Both the position numbers and the translations under genes were made by a program. From Stakelama portus (GTDB lineage Bacteria; Pseudomonadota; Alphaproteobacteria; Sphingomonadales; Sphingomonadaceae): DNA of 64,000 nt. Below are positions 28,537 to 36,793 of this stretch, one piece after another. Each line of letters opens with the position of its first letter. The first letter of the stretch is position 1. The notes beneath the pieces were generated by a model. It saw only the letters and a list, made by a program, of their open reading frames with translations. It was not told the origin of the DNA and searched no databases. The stretch covers positions 434,001 to 498,000 of the forward strand of contig NZ_QFZL01000003.1 of assembly GCF_003171655.1 (NCBI RefSeq), in the 5' to 3' direction.

Positions 28537-30624
28537 CTAAACCCGCTCCGCCGAGCTGACGACTTCGGTCGCGCGCAGGGCCGCGAGCAGGCGCATCAGG
28601 TGCTGGAGGTCGCGTACCTCCAGCTCGAGCGTGTTGGTGTGGAAGGTCGTGTCGCGATCGTCCATGCGCAGGCCAAGGATATTGGCTTTGTGCGCGCCGA
28701 TCAGTGTCGCGATCGTGCCCAGCGCGCCGGGTTCGTTTTTCAGCGTCACGTTGATCCGCGCGACTCCGCCTGCGGCCTTTTCGCCCCATTGCAGGTCGAC
28801 CCAGTCGGCATCGGTGACTTCGGCCAGTTTTTCGCAGGTGATGGCATGTACTTCGATGCCTTCGCCGGGCCGGCGGATGCCGACGATCCGGTCGCCGGGA
28901 ATGGGGCGACAGCAATCGGCAAGATCATAGGCGACGCCCGGCGTCAGCCCCTTGATCGAAATCGCATATTGCTGCGGCGGCATATCCTGTTCGAGCCCGT
29001 CGGCGGTTCCGGGCATCAGCGCCTCGATCACCTGGGCGTCGGTCACTTGCTGCCGCGCGACTGCGTCCATCAGCGCCGCTTCGTCGGGTAGCTGCAGCCG
29101 CTTGAGCGCGTCCATCAGCCCGTCCATGCCGACCGGCGCGGGCAGCCGCTGGACGATTTCGTCATAGAGTTTGCGGCCAAGCGCTTCGTTTTCCTCGCGC
29201 TCCTTATGGCGCAGATAGCGGCGGATCGCCGCGCGCGCCTTGCCGGTGATCGCGAAGTTCAGCCAGTTTTCCTGTGGCACCTGTGCCTTGGAACGCAGGA
29301 TCTGGACCTGATCGCCCTGTGCGATTTCGGTGCGCAGCGGCACGACGCGCCCGTTGATCTTTGCACCCACTGCCTGATCGCCCAGATCGGTGTGGACGGC
29401 ATAGGCGAAATCGATCGGCGTCGCGCCCTTGGGCAACTGGATCAGCTCGCCCTTGGGACTGAAGGCGAAGATGCGATCCTGATACATCGCCATGCGGGTA
29501 TGTTCGAGCAGCTCTTCGGCATTGCCCGCATTGTCGAGGATTTCGACCAGATCGCGGATCCAGCTGACCTGTGTATCGGGTCGCACCGCGTCCTGTTTAT
29601 AGGCCCAGTGCGCGGCGAGCCCATATTCGGCCTGGGCGTGCATTTCGTGCGTGCGGATCTGAATTTCGACGCGGGTATTTTCGGCAAGGATCACGCTGGT
29701 GTGCAGCGAGCGATAGCCGTTGCGCTTGGGCGTCGAGATATAATCCTTGAAGCGGCCCGGGACCATCGGCCATTTGCGATGGATGACGCCCAGCGCGCGA
29801 TAGCATTCCTCTTCGGTACCGACGATCGCGCGAAAGGCAGTGATATCGGAAAGCTGTTCGAGGCTTACATGCCGCTCGGACATTTTCTTCCAGATCGAAT
29901 AGGGGTGTTTCTCGCGCCCCGACACTTCGGCTTCGATGCCGTTGCGTTCGAGCAGCTGCGACAATGTCTTGGAAACCCTGGCGATGCGATCGTCGCCGTC
30001 CTTGCGCAGCGCCTCAAGGCGCCGGGTGATCGATTCCCATGCCTCGGGCTCGAGTTCGCGGAAGGCGAGCGTCTGCATCTCCTTCATGAACTCGTACATG
30101 CCGATCCGCTCGGCGAGCGGGGCATAGATGTCCATCGTCTCGCGCGCGATGCGGCGGCGCTTGTCTTCCTTCTTGATGTAATGAAGCGTGCGCATGTTGT
30201 GCAGCCGGTCGGCAAGTTTGACCAGCAGCACGCGGATGTCGTCCGACATGGCGAGCAGGAATTTGCGCAGATTTTCCGCGGCGCGCTCATTCTCGCTCTG
30301 CGCTTCGATGCGCGACAGCTTGGTGACGCCATCCACCATCCGCGCCACCGACGGACCGAATTTGCTGAGGATTTCCTCCGGCGTCGCCACCGTATCCTCG
30401 ATCGTGTCGTGCAGGATCGCCGTCGCGATCGTCTCATCGTCGAGATGCAGGTCGGTCAGGATGCCCGCGACTTCGATCGGGTGGCTGAAATAGGGGTCGC
30501 CCGATGCGCGCTTCTGGCTGCCATGCGCGTGCATCGAAAAGACATAGGCGCGGTTGAGCAACGCCTCATCGGCCTGCGGGTCGTACCCTTTGACCCGTTC
30601 TACCAGTTCATATTGCCGCAGCAC
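28537..30624 (-). CDS. rsh: Bifunctional (p)ppGpp synthetase/hydrolase Rsh
   Basis: 695 aa RelA/SpoT homologue in the order HD hydrolase (about 25-180, FSHPIEVAGI, AILHDTIEDT), synthetase (about 235-345, GRFKDYISTPKRNGYRSLHT), TGS (about 385-445, IFAFSPKGELIQLPKGATPIDFA), and C-terminal ACT (about 620-695). The hydrolase residues are intact, and the synthetase carries RFKD, the RxKD form found in bifunctional enzymes. It is the likely sole long alarmone enzyme controlling the stringent response. The start is GTG at 30624. No rpoZ lies immediately upstream, although it often does in relatives. Confidence 0.96.
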   Translation of the reverse strand: MLRQYELVERVKGYDPQADEALLNRAYVFSMHAHGSQKRASGDPYFSHPIEVAGILTDLHLDDETIATAILHDTIEDTVATPEEILSKFGPSVARMVDGVTKLSRIEAQSENERAAENLRKFLLAMSDDIRVLLVKLADRLHNMRTLHYIKKEDKRRRIARETMDIYAPLAERIGMYEFMKEMQTLAFRELEPEAWESITRRLEALRKDGDDRIARVSKTLSQLLERNGIEAEVSGREKHPYSIWKKMSERHVSLEQLSDITAFRAIVGTEEECYRALGVIHRKWPMVPGRFKDYISTPKRNGYRSLHTSVILAENTRVEIQIRTHEMHAQAEYGLAAHWAYKQDAVRPDTQVSWIRDLVEILDNAGNAEELLEHTRMAMYQDRIFAFSPKGELIQLPKGATPIDFAYAVHTDLGDQAVGAKINGRVVPLRTEIAQGDQVQILRSKAQVPQENWLNFAITGKARAAIRRYLRHKEREENEALGRKLYDEIVQRLPAPVGMDGLMDALKRLQLPDEAALMDAVARQQVTDAQVIEALMPGTADGLEQDMPPQQYAISIKGLTPGVAYDLADCCRPIPGDRIVGIRRPGEGIEVHAITCEKLAEVTDADWVDLQWGEKAAGGVARINVTLKNEPGALGTIATLIGAHKANILGLRMDDRDTTFHTNTLELEVRDLQHLMRLLAALRATEVVSSAERV

Positions 30625-30716
30625 GCGCGTCTTACTCTGTCCTCAGCCAATGCAGGCAGGAATGCCCAAGCTGAGCCTAGATGGGGCCGCGTGCTGCGGA
30701 TTTGCAACAGAAATGG

Positions 30717-31034
30717 TCAGCTTCGCGCGTGCGCGTTGCAATTGGACAAGGATTCGGCGTCGAACGCTTCGCCATTGGCGCTGAAACTTGCGAGCTCACC
30801 GACCTCGCGAACGATCAGCTGGCACATGATCGCATCGCGCGAACGCCCCTTGGGCGCATCGCAGCTGGTCTCGCCGCAGGTCCACACCGTCGATCGGGTG
30901 ACAATCTGCCCCGGGGCCGGAGCGGTTGCCGGCGTGGCGGAATAATAGCCGTTCGATACCTGGGCGATGCCCGTGCCGGGCATGAGGGCGAACGAGGCTG
31001 CAGCGGCAACAGCCGCGAAAGTCAGACGGGCCAT
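30717..31034 (-). CDS. CC_3452 family exported protein
   Basis: 105 aa. A signal peptide (LTFAAVAAAASFALMPGTGIAQ) is followed by a small domain with conserved Cys residues: VWTCGETSCDAPKGRSRD, AIMCQLIVREVGELASFSANG and a terminal CN pair. The pattern matches the alphaproteobacterial CC_3452 family, whose function is unknown. Disulfide bonds in the periplasm are likely. It lies upstream of rsh on the same strand (92-bp gap) but need not be in one operon. Confidence 0.8.
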   Translation of the reverse strand: MARLTFAAVAAAASFALMPGTGIAQVSNGYYSATPATAPAPGQIVTRSTVWTCGETSCDAPKGRSRDAIMCQLIVREVGELASFSANGEAFDAESLSNCNAHARS

Positions 31035-31180
31035 GACGAATCCTTTGAAAAATGCGCAGCATTAAGTTGCGAAACGCTACTTAAATCGCCAAAATGATAG
31101 TTGCAAGTTGAAACTGTTGCTGCGACGCAAAACGCATAAGCGATTTGGGTCCGGCCGAAATGTGAGTATGGTGCGCGTTC

Positions 31181-31675
31181 ATGGATGATGCCGTTCGACA
31201 ATCGCTGCGGGAATTGGTCGCGAGCTGCAGCCTGCCCGCGGCGCTGGAAGCCATGGGCGAGCGCTGGTCGTTTCTGATCCTGCGCGGCGCGTTCAACAAA
31301 TTATGCCATTTCGAGGAGTTCCAGTCGGAACTGGGCATTGCGCGCAATATCCTCGCCAACCGGCTCACGCGGCTGGTCGATCACGGCATCCTCGAACGCA
31401 GGCCGCATGCGGACGACCGTCGCAAGATCGAATATCGGCTGACCGACAAGGGTTATGCGCTGTTGCCGACGATGGTCGCGCTGCGGCAATGGGGCGAACG
31501 GTGGGAAACCGGGGTGCCCGCCAATCCGATCCTGGTCGACGCGCGCGATCGCAAGCCGATCCGCCAGGTGCAGGTGCTCAGCCATGACGGCCGCCCGCTG
31601 GGCAAGGGCGACATGCTCTGGGCGCTGTCCGAAGAGGCCGAGGCCGCTCCGGCGAACACCGAAGCAGCCGAATAG
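31181..31675 (+). CDS. HxlR-type winged-helix regulator
   Basis: 164 aa. CSLPAALEAMGERWSFLILRGAF is the HxlR/MarR-like opening with the first Cys, followed by FNKLCHFEEFQSELGIARNILANRLTRLVDHGIL (recognition helix and wing) and RKIEYRLTDKGYAL. The C-terminal 60 residues are longer than usual (NPILVDARDRKPIRQVQVLSHDG). Many HxlR proteins sense electrophiles or redox state through that Cys. The ATG lacks a clear ribosome-binding site. It may regulate itself, the oxygenase-like gene 27 bp downstream, or the divergent CC_3452 gene. Confidence 0.85.
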   Translation: MDDAVRQSLRELVASCSLPAALEAMGERWSFLILRGAFNKLCHFEEFQSELGIARNILANRLTRLVDHGILERRPHADDRRKIEYRLTDKGYALLPTMVALRQWGERWETGVPANPILVDARDRKPIRQVQVLSHDGRPLGKGDMLWALSEEAEAAPANTEAAE

Positions 31676-31702
31676 CAATTTTCGCAGTCAGAGCAGGATA
31701 AG

Positions 31703-32308
31703 ATGGCCGTTCGCTCGCTTTTCGCCACGCGCTTCTATGAAGGCGCGCTCGACGATTCCGCATTGCTCGAGGAACTGGAGGATGCGTGCCGCGATCTTTC
31801 CGGCGATGATCGCGCCGGTCGGGCATGGTCGAAGGAACATGGCTATCGCGGCTATACCAGCTATGCCTCGCTCGCCGATCTGCCGCAGCGCGATCCGCGT
31901 TTCGGCGATCTGGTCCGTCACCTGAACCGCCATGTTGCCCGGTTCGCGAAGCTATGCGCGTTCGACCTTGGCGGGCGCAAGCTCAAGCTCGACAGCCTGT
32001 GGGTCAATGTGATGAAGCCCGGCGGAACGCATTCGGGGCATATCCATCCGCACAGCGTCGTATCGGGGACGCTCTATGTCACCGTGCCGCCGGGTTCGGG
32101 TGCGCTCAAGCTCGAAGATCCGAGGCTTTCGATGCTGATGGCCGCCCCGGTCCGCACGCCCGACGCGCCCGAGGATCTTCAGCCCTTTGTCTATGCGCAG
32201 CCGGAGGCCGGAGCGATCTTCCTGTGGGAAAGCTGGCTGCGCCACGAAGTGATGCAGAGCAGCGCGAAAAGCGACCGGATCAGCGTCAGCTTCAATTATC
32301 GGCTGTAA
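31703..32308 (+). CDS. TIGR02466-type 2OG-Fe(II) oxygenase-like protein
   Basis: 201 aa. The jelly-roll core reads VNVMKPGGTHSGHIHPHSVVSGTLYV, then AGAIFLWESWLRHEVMQSSAKSDRISVSFNYRL, giving the His/His and Arg residues expected of 2-oxoglutarate/Fe(II) dioxygenases. It resembles the TIGR02466 family, whose substrate is unknown. GCAGGATAAG precedes the ATG. The 3' end overlaps the convergent thioesterase gene by 17 bp. Its short distance to the HxlR gene suggests one transcript. Confidence 0.82.
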   Translation: MAVRSLFATRFYEGALDDSALLEELEDACRDLSGDDRAGRAWSKEHGYRGYTSYASLADLPQRDPRFGDLVRHLNRHVARFAKLCAFDLGGRKLKLDSLWVNVMKPGGTHSGHIHPHSVVSGTLYVTVPPGSGALKLEDPRLSMLMAAPVRTPDAPEDLQPFVYAQPEAGAIFLWESWLRHEVMQSSAKSDRISVSFNYRL

Positions 32309-32732
32309 CCGGCGCCATCAGCGTTTCGAGCCGTGCGCGCACGCGCGGCGAAATGGCCAGCGGGCGGCGCGTTGCGAGGTCGAGCTGGACGCTGGTGACA
32401 TCGACCATGGTGTGCAGCGCGCCTGTCCCAGAGTGATAGAGTTCGACGCGCATCGTCATGCTCGAATTGCCGATCCGCGCGACATGCGCGCGCCCGTCGA
32501 TCAGATCGTCATATCGGAAGGGGCGGGAATAGTTCAGCTCCGCGCGAACCACATTAAACTCCGCTTCGGTCCATTCCGGCCCCAGATCGTCGATCCCGGT
32601 CCAGCGCCAGAATTCGTTGATCACGACATCGGCATATTCCAGATAGCGCGAATTGAAGACGATCTTCTGACCGTCGATTTCGGAGTAACGGACGCGGATC
32701 GGCGTCGAAAATTCGGATGCGGAAATGGACAT
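32292..32732 (-). CDS. Acyl-CoA thioesterase (4HBT hotdog fold)
   Basis: 146 aa from the ATG at 32732. IRVRYSEIDGQKIVFNSRYLEYAD is the typical hotdog active-site helix with the catalytic Asp. FNVVRAELNYSRPFRYDDLI and MVDVTSVQLDLATRRPLAI follow. It probably hydrolyses an acyl-CoA. An earlier in-frame ATG at 32756 would add eight residues; a stem-loop at 32733-32754 lies exactly between the two starts. Downstream of the AlaC-like gene on the same strand. Confidence 0.82.
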   Translation of the reverse strand: MSISASEFSTPIRVRYSEIDGQKIVFNSRYLEYADVVINEFWRWTGIDDLGPEWTEAEFNVVRAELNYSRPFRYDDLIDGRAHVARIGNSSMTMRVELYHSGTGALHTMVDVTSVQLDLATRRPLAISPRVRARLETLMAPVTADN

Positions 32733-32754
32733 GGCCTGCGGATACCCACAGGCC
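32733..32754. repeat. Inverted repeat between two possible start codons
   Basis: GGCCTGCGG and CCCACAGGCC flank a 3-nt centre, giving an 8-9 bp stem with one mismatch. On the minus strand it lies between the ATG at 32756 and the ATG at 32732 of the thioesterase gene. There is no U-run, so a terminator is unlikely. A second, perfect 10-bp palindrome ATCACGTGAT lies at 32763-32772. Confidence 0.5.
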
Positions 32755-32798
32755 ATGCAAAAATCACGTGATTGTTGCGATGCAAAATCGCAGGCGCT

Positions 32799-34010
32799 TC
32801 AGCCGGTCTTCTTCTGTCCGCCCGAATTGACGCCCATCGATTGAAGATATTTTTTCACGTTGCGCGCCGCCTGGCGCAGCCGTTGTTCGTTCTCGACCAT
32901 CGCGATGCGGACATAGCCTTCGCCATTTTCGCCATAGCCGACCCCCGGCGCGACCGCGACCTTGGCTTCGGTGAGCAACTGCTTCGAAAATTCGAGACTG
33001 CCCAGATGCGCAAGCGCGGGCGGCAGCGGTGCCCAGGCGAACATGCTCGCGCGCGGCGCCGGGATATCCCATCCGGCGCGGCCGAAGCTTTCGACCATCA
33101 CGTCGCGGCGCTTGTGATAGAGTTGTCGGTTCTTTTCGACGATGTCCTGCGGGCCGTTGAGCGCGGCGCAGGCCGCGGCCTGAATCGGCGTGAAGGCGCC
33201 GTAATCGAGATAGGATTTCACGCGCGTCATCGCGGCGATCAGCTTTTTGTTGCCGACCGCAAAGCCCATCCGCCATCCGGCCATCGAATAGGTTTTGGAC
33301 AGCGAGGTGAATTCCACCGCCACATCCTTGGCGCCCGGGACCTGCAGGATCGAAGGCGTCGGATTACCGTCGAAATAGAGCTCGGAATAGGCAAGGTCCG
33401 ACAGGATCCACAGCCCCTGTTCCTTGGCGAAGGCGACCAGGCGTTCGTAGAAAGCGAGGTCGACGACTTCTGCCGTCGGGTTGGACGGATAATTGACGAC
33501 GAGCACGCTCGGCCGCGGCACGGTGAAGTACATCGCGCGCTCAAGGCTTTCGAAATAGGCCTCGTCGGGCGTCGTCGGCACCGCGCGGATCGTCGCGCCG
33601 GCGATGATGAAGCCGAAGGTATGGATCGGATAGCTGGGGTTGGGCGCCAGAATGACGTCGCCCGGCGCCGTGATCGCCGTGGCAAGGCTGGCGAGCCCTT
33701 CCTTCGATCCCATCGTCACCACGACTTCGGTTTCGGGGTCGAGATCGACTCCGAACCGGCGCCCGTAATAATTGGCCTGGGCGCGGCGCAGCCCGGGGAT
33801 CCCCTTTGACTGGGAATAGCCATGGGCATCGGGCTTGCGCGCAACTTCGCACAGTTTTTCGATCACATGGTCGGGCGGGGGCAGGTCGGGATTGCCCATT
33901 CCCAGGTCGATGATGTCCTCGCCTGCCGCGCGCGCCGCTGCCCGCATGCCGTTGACTTCGGCGATGACATAGGGCGGCAAACGCTTGATGCGGTAGAACT
34001 CGTCGGACAT
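32799..34010 (-). CDS. alaC: Class I aminotransferase, AlaC/LL-DAP aminotransferase-like
   Basis: 403 aa fold-type I PLP enzyme. IIDLGMGNPDLPPP near the N-terminus, VVNYPSNPTAEVV, WILSDLAYSELYFDG, and the PLP Lys in FTSLSKTYSMAGWRMGF are clear, with GVGYGENGEGYVRIAM containing the substrate-carboxylate Arg. The sequence fits the AlaC (glutamate-pyruvate aminotransferase) group that is often also named LL-diaminopimelate aminotransferase. The ATG at 34010 is chosen because homology begins there. The gene is divergent from the DUF1963 gene. Confidence 0.87.
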   Translation of the reverse strand: MSDEFYRIKRLPPYVIAEVNGMRAAARAAGEDIIDLGMGNPDLPPPDHVIEKLCEVARKPDAHGYSQSKGIPGLRRAQANYYGRRFGVDLDPETEVVVTMGSKEGLASLATAITAPGDVILAPNPSYPIHTFGFIIAGATIRAVPTTPDEAYFESLERAMYFTVPRPSVLVVNYPSNPTAEVVDLAFYERLVAFAKEQGLWILSDLAYSELYFDGNPTPSILQVPGAKDVAVEFTSLSKTYSMAGWRMGFAVGNKKLIAAMTRVKSYLDYGAFTPIQAAACAALNGPQDIVEKNRQLYHKRRDVMVESFGRAGWDIPAPRASMFAWAPLPPALAHLGSLEFSKQLLTEAKVAVAPGVGYGENGEGYVRIAMVENEQRLRQAARNVKKYLQSMGVNSGGQKKTG

Positions 34011-34133
34011 GGGAAAAGTCACGCCTCCTCGCGTGGAGAAAATGATTGCGGTTCCGAATTGGCAGCCGCTGCGCGTGACTCTATACCTGTGTGCACTGCC
34101 ATGCCAGCAAAAGCGCGGCGAAAGGGGCAAGCA

Positions 34134-34922
34134 ATGTCGCTTAACGAGGCCCGCCGCCGCCTGCGCGAGGCGGCGCAGGAAACATGGCTGCTCGGTCCGA
34201 GCATCGAAGCCACCGCAAGCTGGCTCGGCGGCATGCCCCAGGGGCATATCGGCGGCGACTGGCCCTATTGGGATGGCGAGCCGCTCGATTTCATCGGTCA
34301 GCTCGACTTGTCCGAACTGAACAGCGTCGGTGGTCCCGACTGGCTGCCGCGATCGGGCGTGCTGCAATTCTTCTATGACTGCAAACAGCGCGGCTGGGGG
34401 CTCGATCCCGCCAAGAAAGGCAGCTGGGTCGTGCGATTCCGACCGGGTGCCGAGCCTGAGGGGCTGACCTTGCCGCCGCCCGATGCATGCACGCCCTTTC
34501 CGGTCCGCCCGGTGATGTTCGTGCCGGAAGTGTCGTGGCCGACGACGGCACGGATCGCACTGGGCGATCTTGCGTTGTCAGAACGTGATCTCGACGCCCT
34601 GTACGAACCGTTCGAGCTGCTCGGAGAGCAGCGGCACCGCGTCGGCGGGTGGCCGGAACCGATCCAGGCGGATATCATGGAGGAGCAGTGCCAATGCGCC
34701 TCTCAGGGTATCCCGGTGCTGGAGCCGGACCAGTTGCCGCCGCACGCCGATACGGCGCTGGGCGCGGGCGCGAACGACTGGCGGATGTTGCTGCAGGTCG
34801 ATTGCGACCCCGATCTCAACATGGAATGGGGCGATGGCGGCAGGCTCTATTTCTGGATACGCGAAGACGATGCCCGCAACGGCCGTTTTGGCGAAAGCTG
34901 GATGATCCTGCAGTCCTTCTGA
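34134..34922 (+). CDS. DUF1963 (YwqG-like) protein
   Basis: 262 aa. SKLGG-type features of the family appear as SWLGGMPQGHIGGDWPYWDGEPLDFIGQLDLSEL, then GVLQFFYDCKQRGWGLDP and, near the end, WRMLLQVDCDPDLNMEWGDGGRLYFWIREDDARNGRF. These are hallmarks of DUF1963, a family of unknown function with a GLUG/WG-like beta fold. AAAGGGGCAA precedes the ATG. It lies 13 bp upstream of phaC and probably shares its transcript. Confidence 0.85.
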   Translation: MSLNEARRRLREAAQETWLLGPSIEATASWLGGMPQGHIGGDWPYWDGEPLDFIGQLDLSELNSVGGPDWLPRSGVLQFFYDCKQRGWGLDPAKKGSWVVRFRPGAEPEGLTLPPPDACTPFPVRPVMFVPEVSWPTTARIALGDLALSERDLDALYEPFELLGEQRHRVGGWPEPIQADIMEEQCQCASQGIPVLEPDQLPPHADTALGAGANDWRMLLQVDCDPDLNMEWGDGGRLYFWIREDDARNGRFGESWMILQSF

Positions 34923-34935
34923 CGGAAAGGCGATA

Positions 34936-36684
34936 ATGAGCACGAGCGACACCGGACCGAACACGGCGACGATGCCTTCGCTCGAAGACATGCAGCACTG
35001 GACCTGGGTCATCGGCCGGGCGCAGCAGATGATGCTCGAACATGGGCTCGACATGATGGCGCACCTGCCGCCGGCCGCCGCGCTGTCGCACGAGATCGAC
35101 ATGAGCGCCGCGATTCGTGCGAGCGCCGATTTCTGGTCGGACACGATGCAGCTGTGGACGCGGTTCCTGACTCAGGAACCCGGCGAACCGCTGGGTCAGG
35201 CCGCCGAACAGGCGCGCGACCGCCGGTTCAAGGCGCCGCAATGGCACGAACAACCGGTGTTCGACTTTATCCGCCAGAGCTATCTGGTGCTCGCCGAACA
35301 TATGCTGAAGGGCGTCGACGCGATCGAAGGCGTCGATGCGCGGCACAAGGAACAGATGCGCTTCGCGACGCGCGGGTTGCTCGATGCGATGAGCCCCGCC
35401 AATTTTCCGGCGACCAATCCGGAAGTGCTGGAAAAGATCGTCGAGACCAAGGGCGAAAGCCTGCTCAAGGGTCTGCAGCACATGCTGAGCGACATGGCGC
35501 GCGGGCAGATGACTCAGACCGACCCCGACGCGTTCGAAGTCGGGCGCAATCTGGCAACGACGCCGGGCAAGGTGGTGAAGCGGACGCCGCTTTATGAGCT
35601 GATCCAATATACGCCAGCCACGCCCGACGTTCTGAAGACGCCGGTGGTGATCTTTCCGCCGTGGATCAATCGCTATTACATCCTCGATCTGACGCCGGAA
35701 AAAAGCTTCATCCGCTGGGCGGTGGAACAGGGCGTGACGGTGTTCGTCGTGTCGTGGAAATCGGCGGACGCGTCGATGAAGGATGTCGTCTGGGACGATT
35801 ATGTCGAAGGCGGCCAGATCGATGCGATCGATACCGTGCGCGATCTGCTCGACGTCGATAGCGTCCATGCCATCGGCTATTGCGTCGCGGGGACCACGCT
35901 TGCCGCGACGCTGGCGGTGCTCGCCGAACGCGGGCAGGCCGACAAGGTCAAAAGCGCGACTTTCCTGACCGCCCAGGTCGATTTCAGCCGCGCGGGCGAT
36001 CTCGTCAATTTCGTCGATGACGAGCAACTGGCGGTGATCCGCAGCCTTTCCACCGAAGGGTTTCTCGACGGTCGCTATATGGCGGCGACGTTCAACCTGT
36101 TGCGCGGCCGCGATCTGATCTGGAGCTATGTCACCAACAATTATCTGCTCGGCAAAGACTATACGCCGTTCGATCTGCTCCACTGGAATTCGGACGTCAC
36201 CAATCTGCCCGCCAAATGGCATTATGCCTATCTGACCGATCTGTATCGCGACAATCGGCTGGTCGAGCCCGGGTCGCTGTCGGTCGGCGGCACCCCGATC
36301 GACCTGCGACAGGTAAAGACCCCCGCCTATATTCAGGCCGGGCGGGAAGATCATATCGCGCCGGCCGAAAGCGTGTGGAAGCTGACCGAGCATTTCAGCG
36401 GCCCGACACGATTCCTGCTTGCGGGCAGTGGCCATATCGCCGGTGTGATCAATCCGCCGTCGAGCGGGAAATACCAGTATTGGACCAATGGGCGCCGCGC
36501 CAAAACGCTCGAATCCTTTGTGAAGGGCGCCAAGGAGACAAAGGGAAGCTGGTGGCCCGACTGGGTCGCATGGCTGCGCGGGCAGGATTCCGAAACCACG
36601 CCCGCCAAGGGCGCGCGCGTGCCCGGCGACGGCAAGCTGAAGAGCCTGGCGGATGCGCCGGGAACCTATGTGCGGATGCGGTAA
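34936..36684 (+). CDS. phaC: Class I poly(3-hydroxyalkanoate) synthase PhaC
   Basis: 582 aa. It polymerises (R)-3-hydroxyacyl-CoA on granules. The catalytic triad is visible: Cys316 in the lipase-like box GYCVAG, Asp472 in AGREDHIAP, and His500 in GSGHIAGVINPP. The N-terminal domain WTRFLTQEPGEPLGQAAE and the PPWINRYYILDLTPEKSFIRW block are typical of class I. No phaE or phaR-synthase subunit is present, consistent with class I. GGAAAGG precedes the ATG. The phasin gene follows, and phbB lies 13 kb away. Confidence 0.95.
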   Translation: MSTSDTGPNTATMPSLEDMQHWTWVIGRAQQMMLEHGLDMMAHLPPAAALSHEIDMSAAIRASADFWSDTMQLWTRFLTQEPGEPLGQAAEQARDRRFKAPQWHEQPVFDFIRQSYLVLAEHMLKGVDAIEGVDARHKEQMRFATRGLLDAMSPANFPATNPEVLEKIVETKGESLLKGLQHMLSDMARGQMTQTDPDAFEVGRNLATTPGKVVKRTPLYELIQYTPATPDVLKTPVVIFPPWINRYYILDLTPEKSFIRWAVEQGVTVFVVSWKSADASMKDVVWDDYVEGGQIDAIDTVRDLLDVDSVHAIGYCVAGTTLAATLAVLAERGQADKVKSATFLTAQVDFSRAGDLVNFVDDEQLAVIRSLSTEGFLDGRYMAATFNLLRGRDLIWSYVTNNYLLGKDYTPFDLLHWNSDVTNLPAKWHYAYLTDLYRDNRLVEPGSLSVGGTPIDLRQVKTPAYIQAGREDHIAPAESVWKLTEHFSGPTRFLLAGSGHIAGVINPPSSGKYQYWTNGRRAKTLESFVKGAKETKGSWWPDWVAWLRGQDSETTPAKGARVPGDGKLKSLADAPGTYVRMR

Positions 36685-36713
36685 AACGTGCGTTCCGGGG
36701 GCTGAAGCCCTTA

Positions 36714-36728
36714 TGCTGCACTGCACAA
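36714..36728. promoter_or_regulatory. Candidate PhaR operator 1 (upstream copy)
   Basis: TGCTGCA-C-TGCACAA: the left arm is identical to operator 2 and the right arm matches 5 of 7 positions. It is centred 48 bp upstream of operator 2, just before the predicted -35 of the phasin promoter. Confidence 0.5.
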
Positions 36729-36734
36729 TAACAC

Positions 36735-36762
36735 TTGCAATTTAAACACTCCATGTCTAAAT
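36735..36762 (+). promoter_or_regulatory. Candidate phasin promoter
   Basis: TTGCAA (36735-36740) and CTAAAT (36757-36762) are 16 bp apart in a short A/T-rich island and resemble sigma-70 -35 and -10 boxes. The predicted start of transcription would fall inside operator 2. This is inferred by eye only. Confidence 0.4.
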
Positions 36763-36776
36763 GCTGCATTGCAGCA
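36762..36776. promoter_or_regulatory. Candidate PhaR operator 2 (perfect palindrome)
   Basis: TGCTGCA-T-TGCAGCA is a perfect 7-bp inverted repeat around one base. PhaR of Paracoccus denitrificans is known to bind TGC-rich sites of the CTGC-N3/4-GCAG kind before the phasin gene, and this matches. It ends 17 bp before the phasin ATG and overlaps the likely transcription start, a good position for repression. Confidence 0.7.
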
Positions 36777-36793
36777 AGAGACAGGAGCCCATC

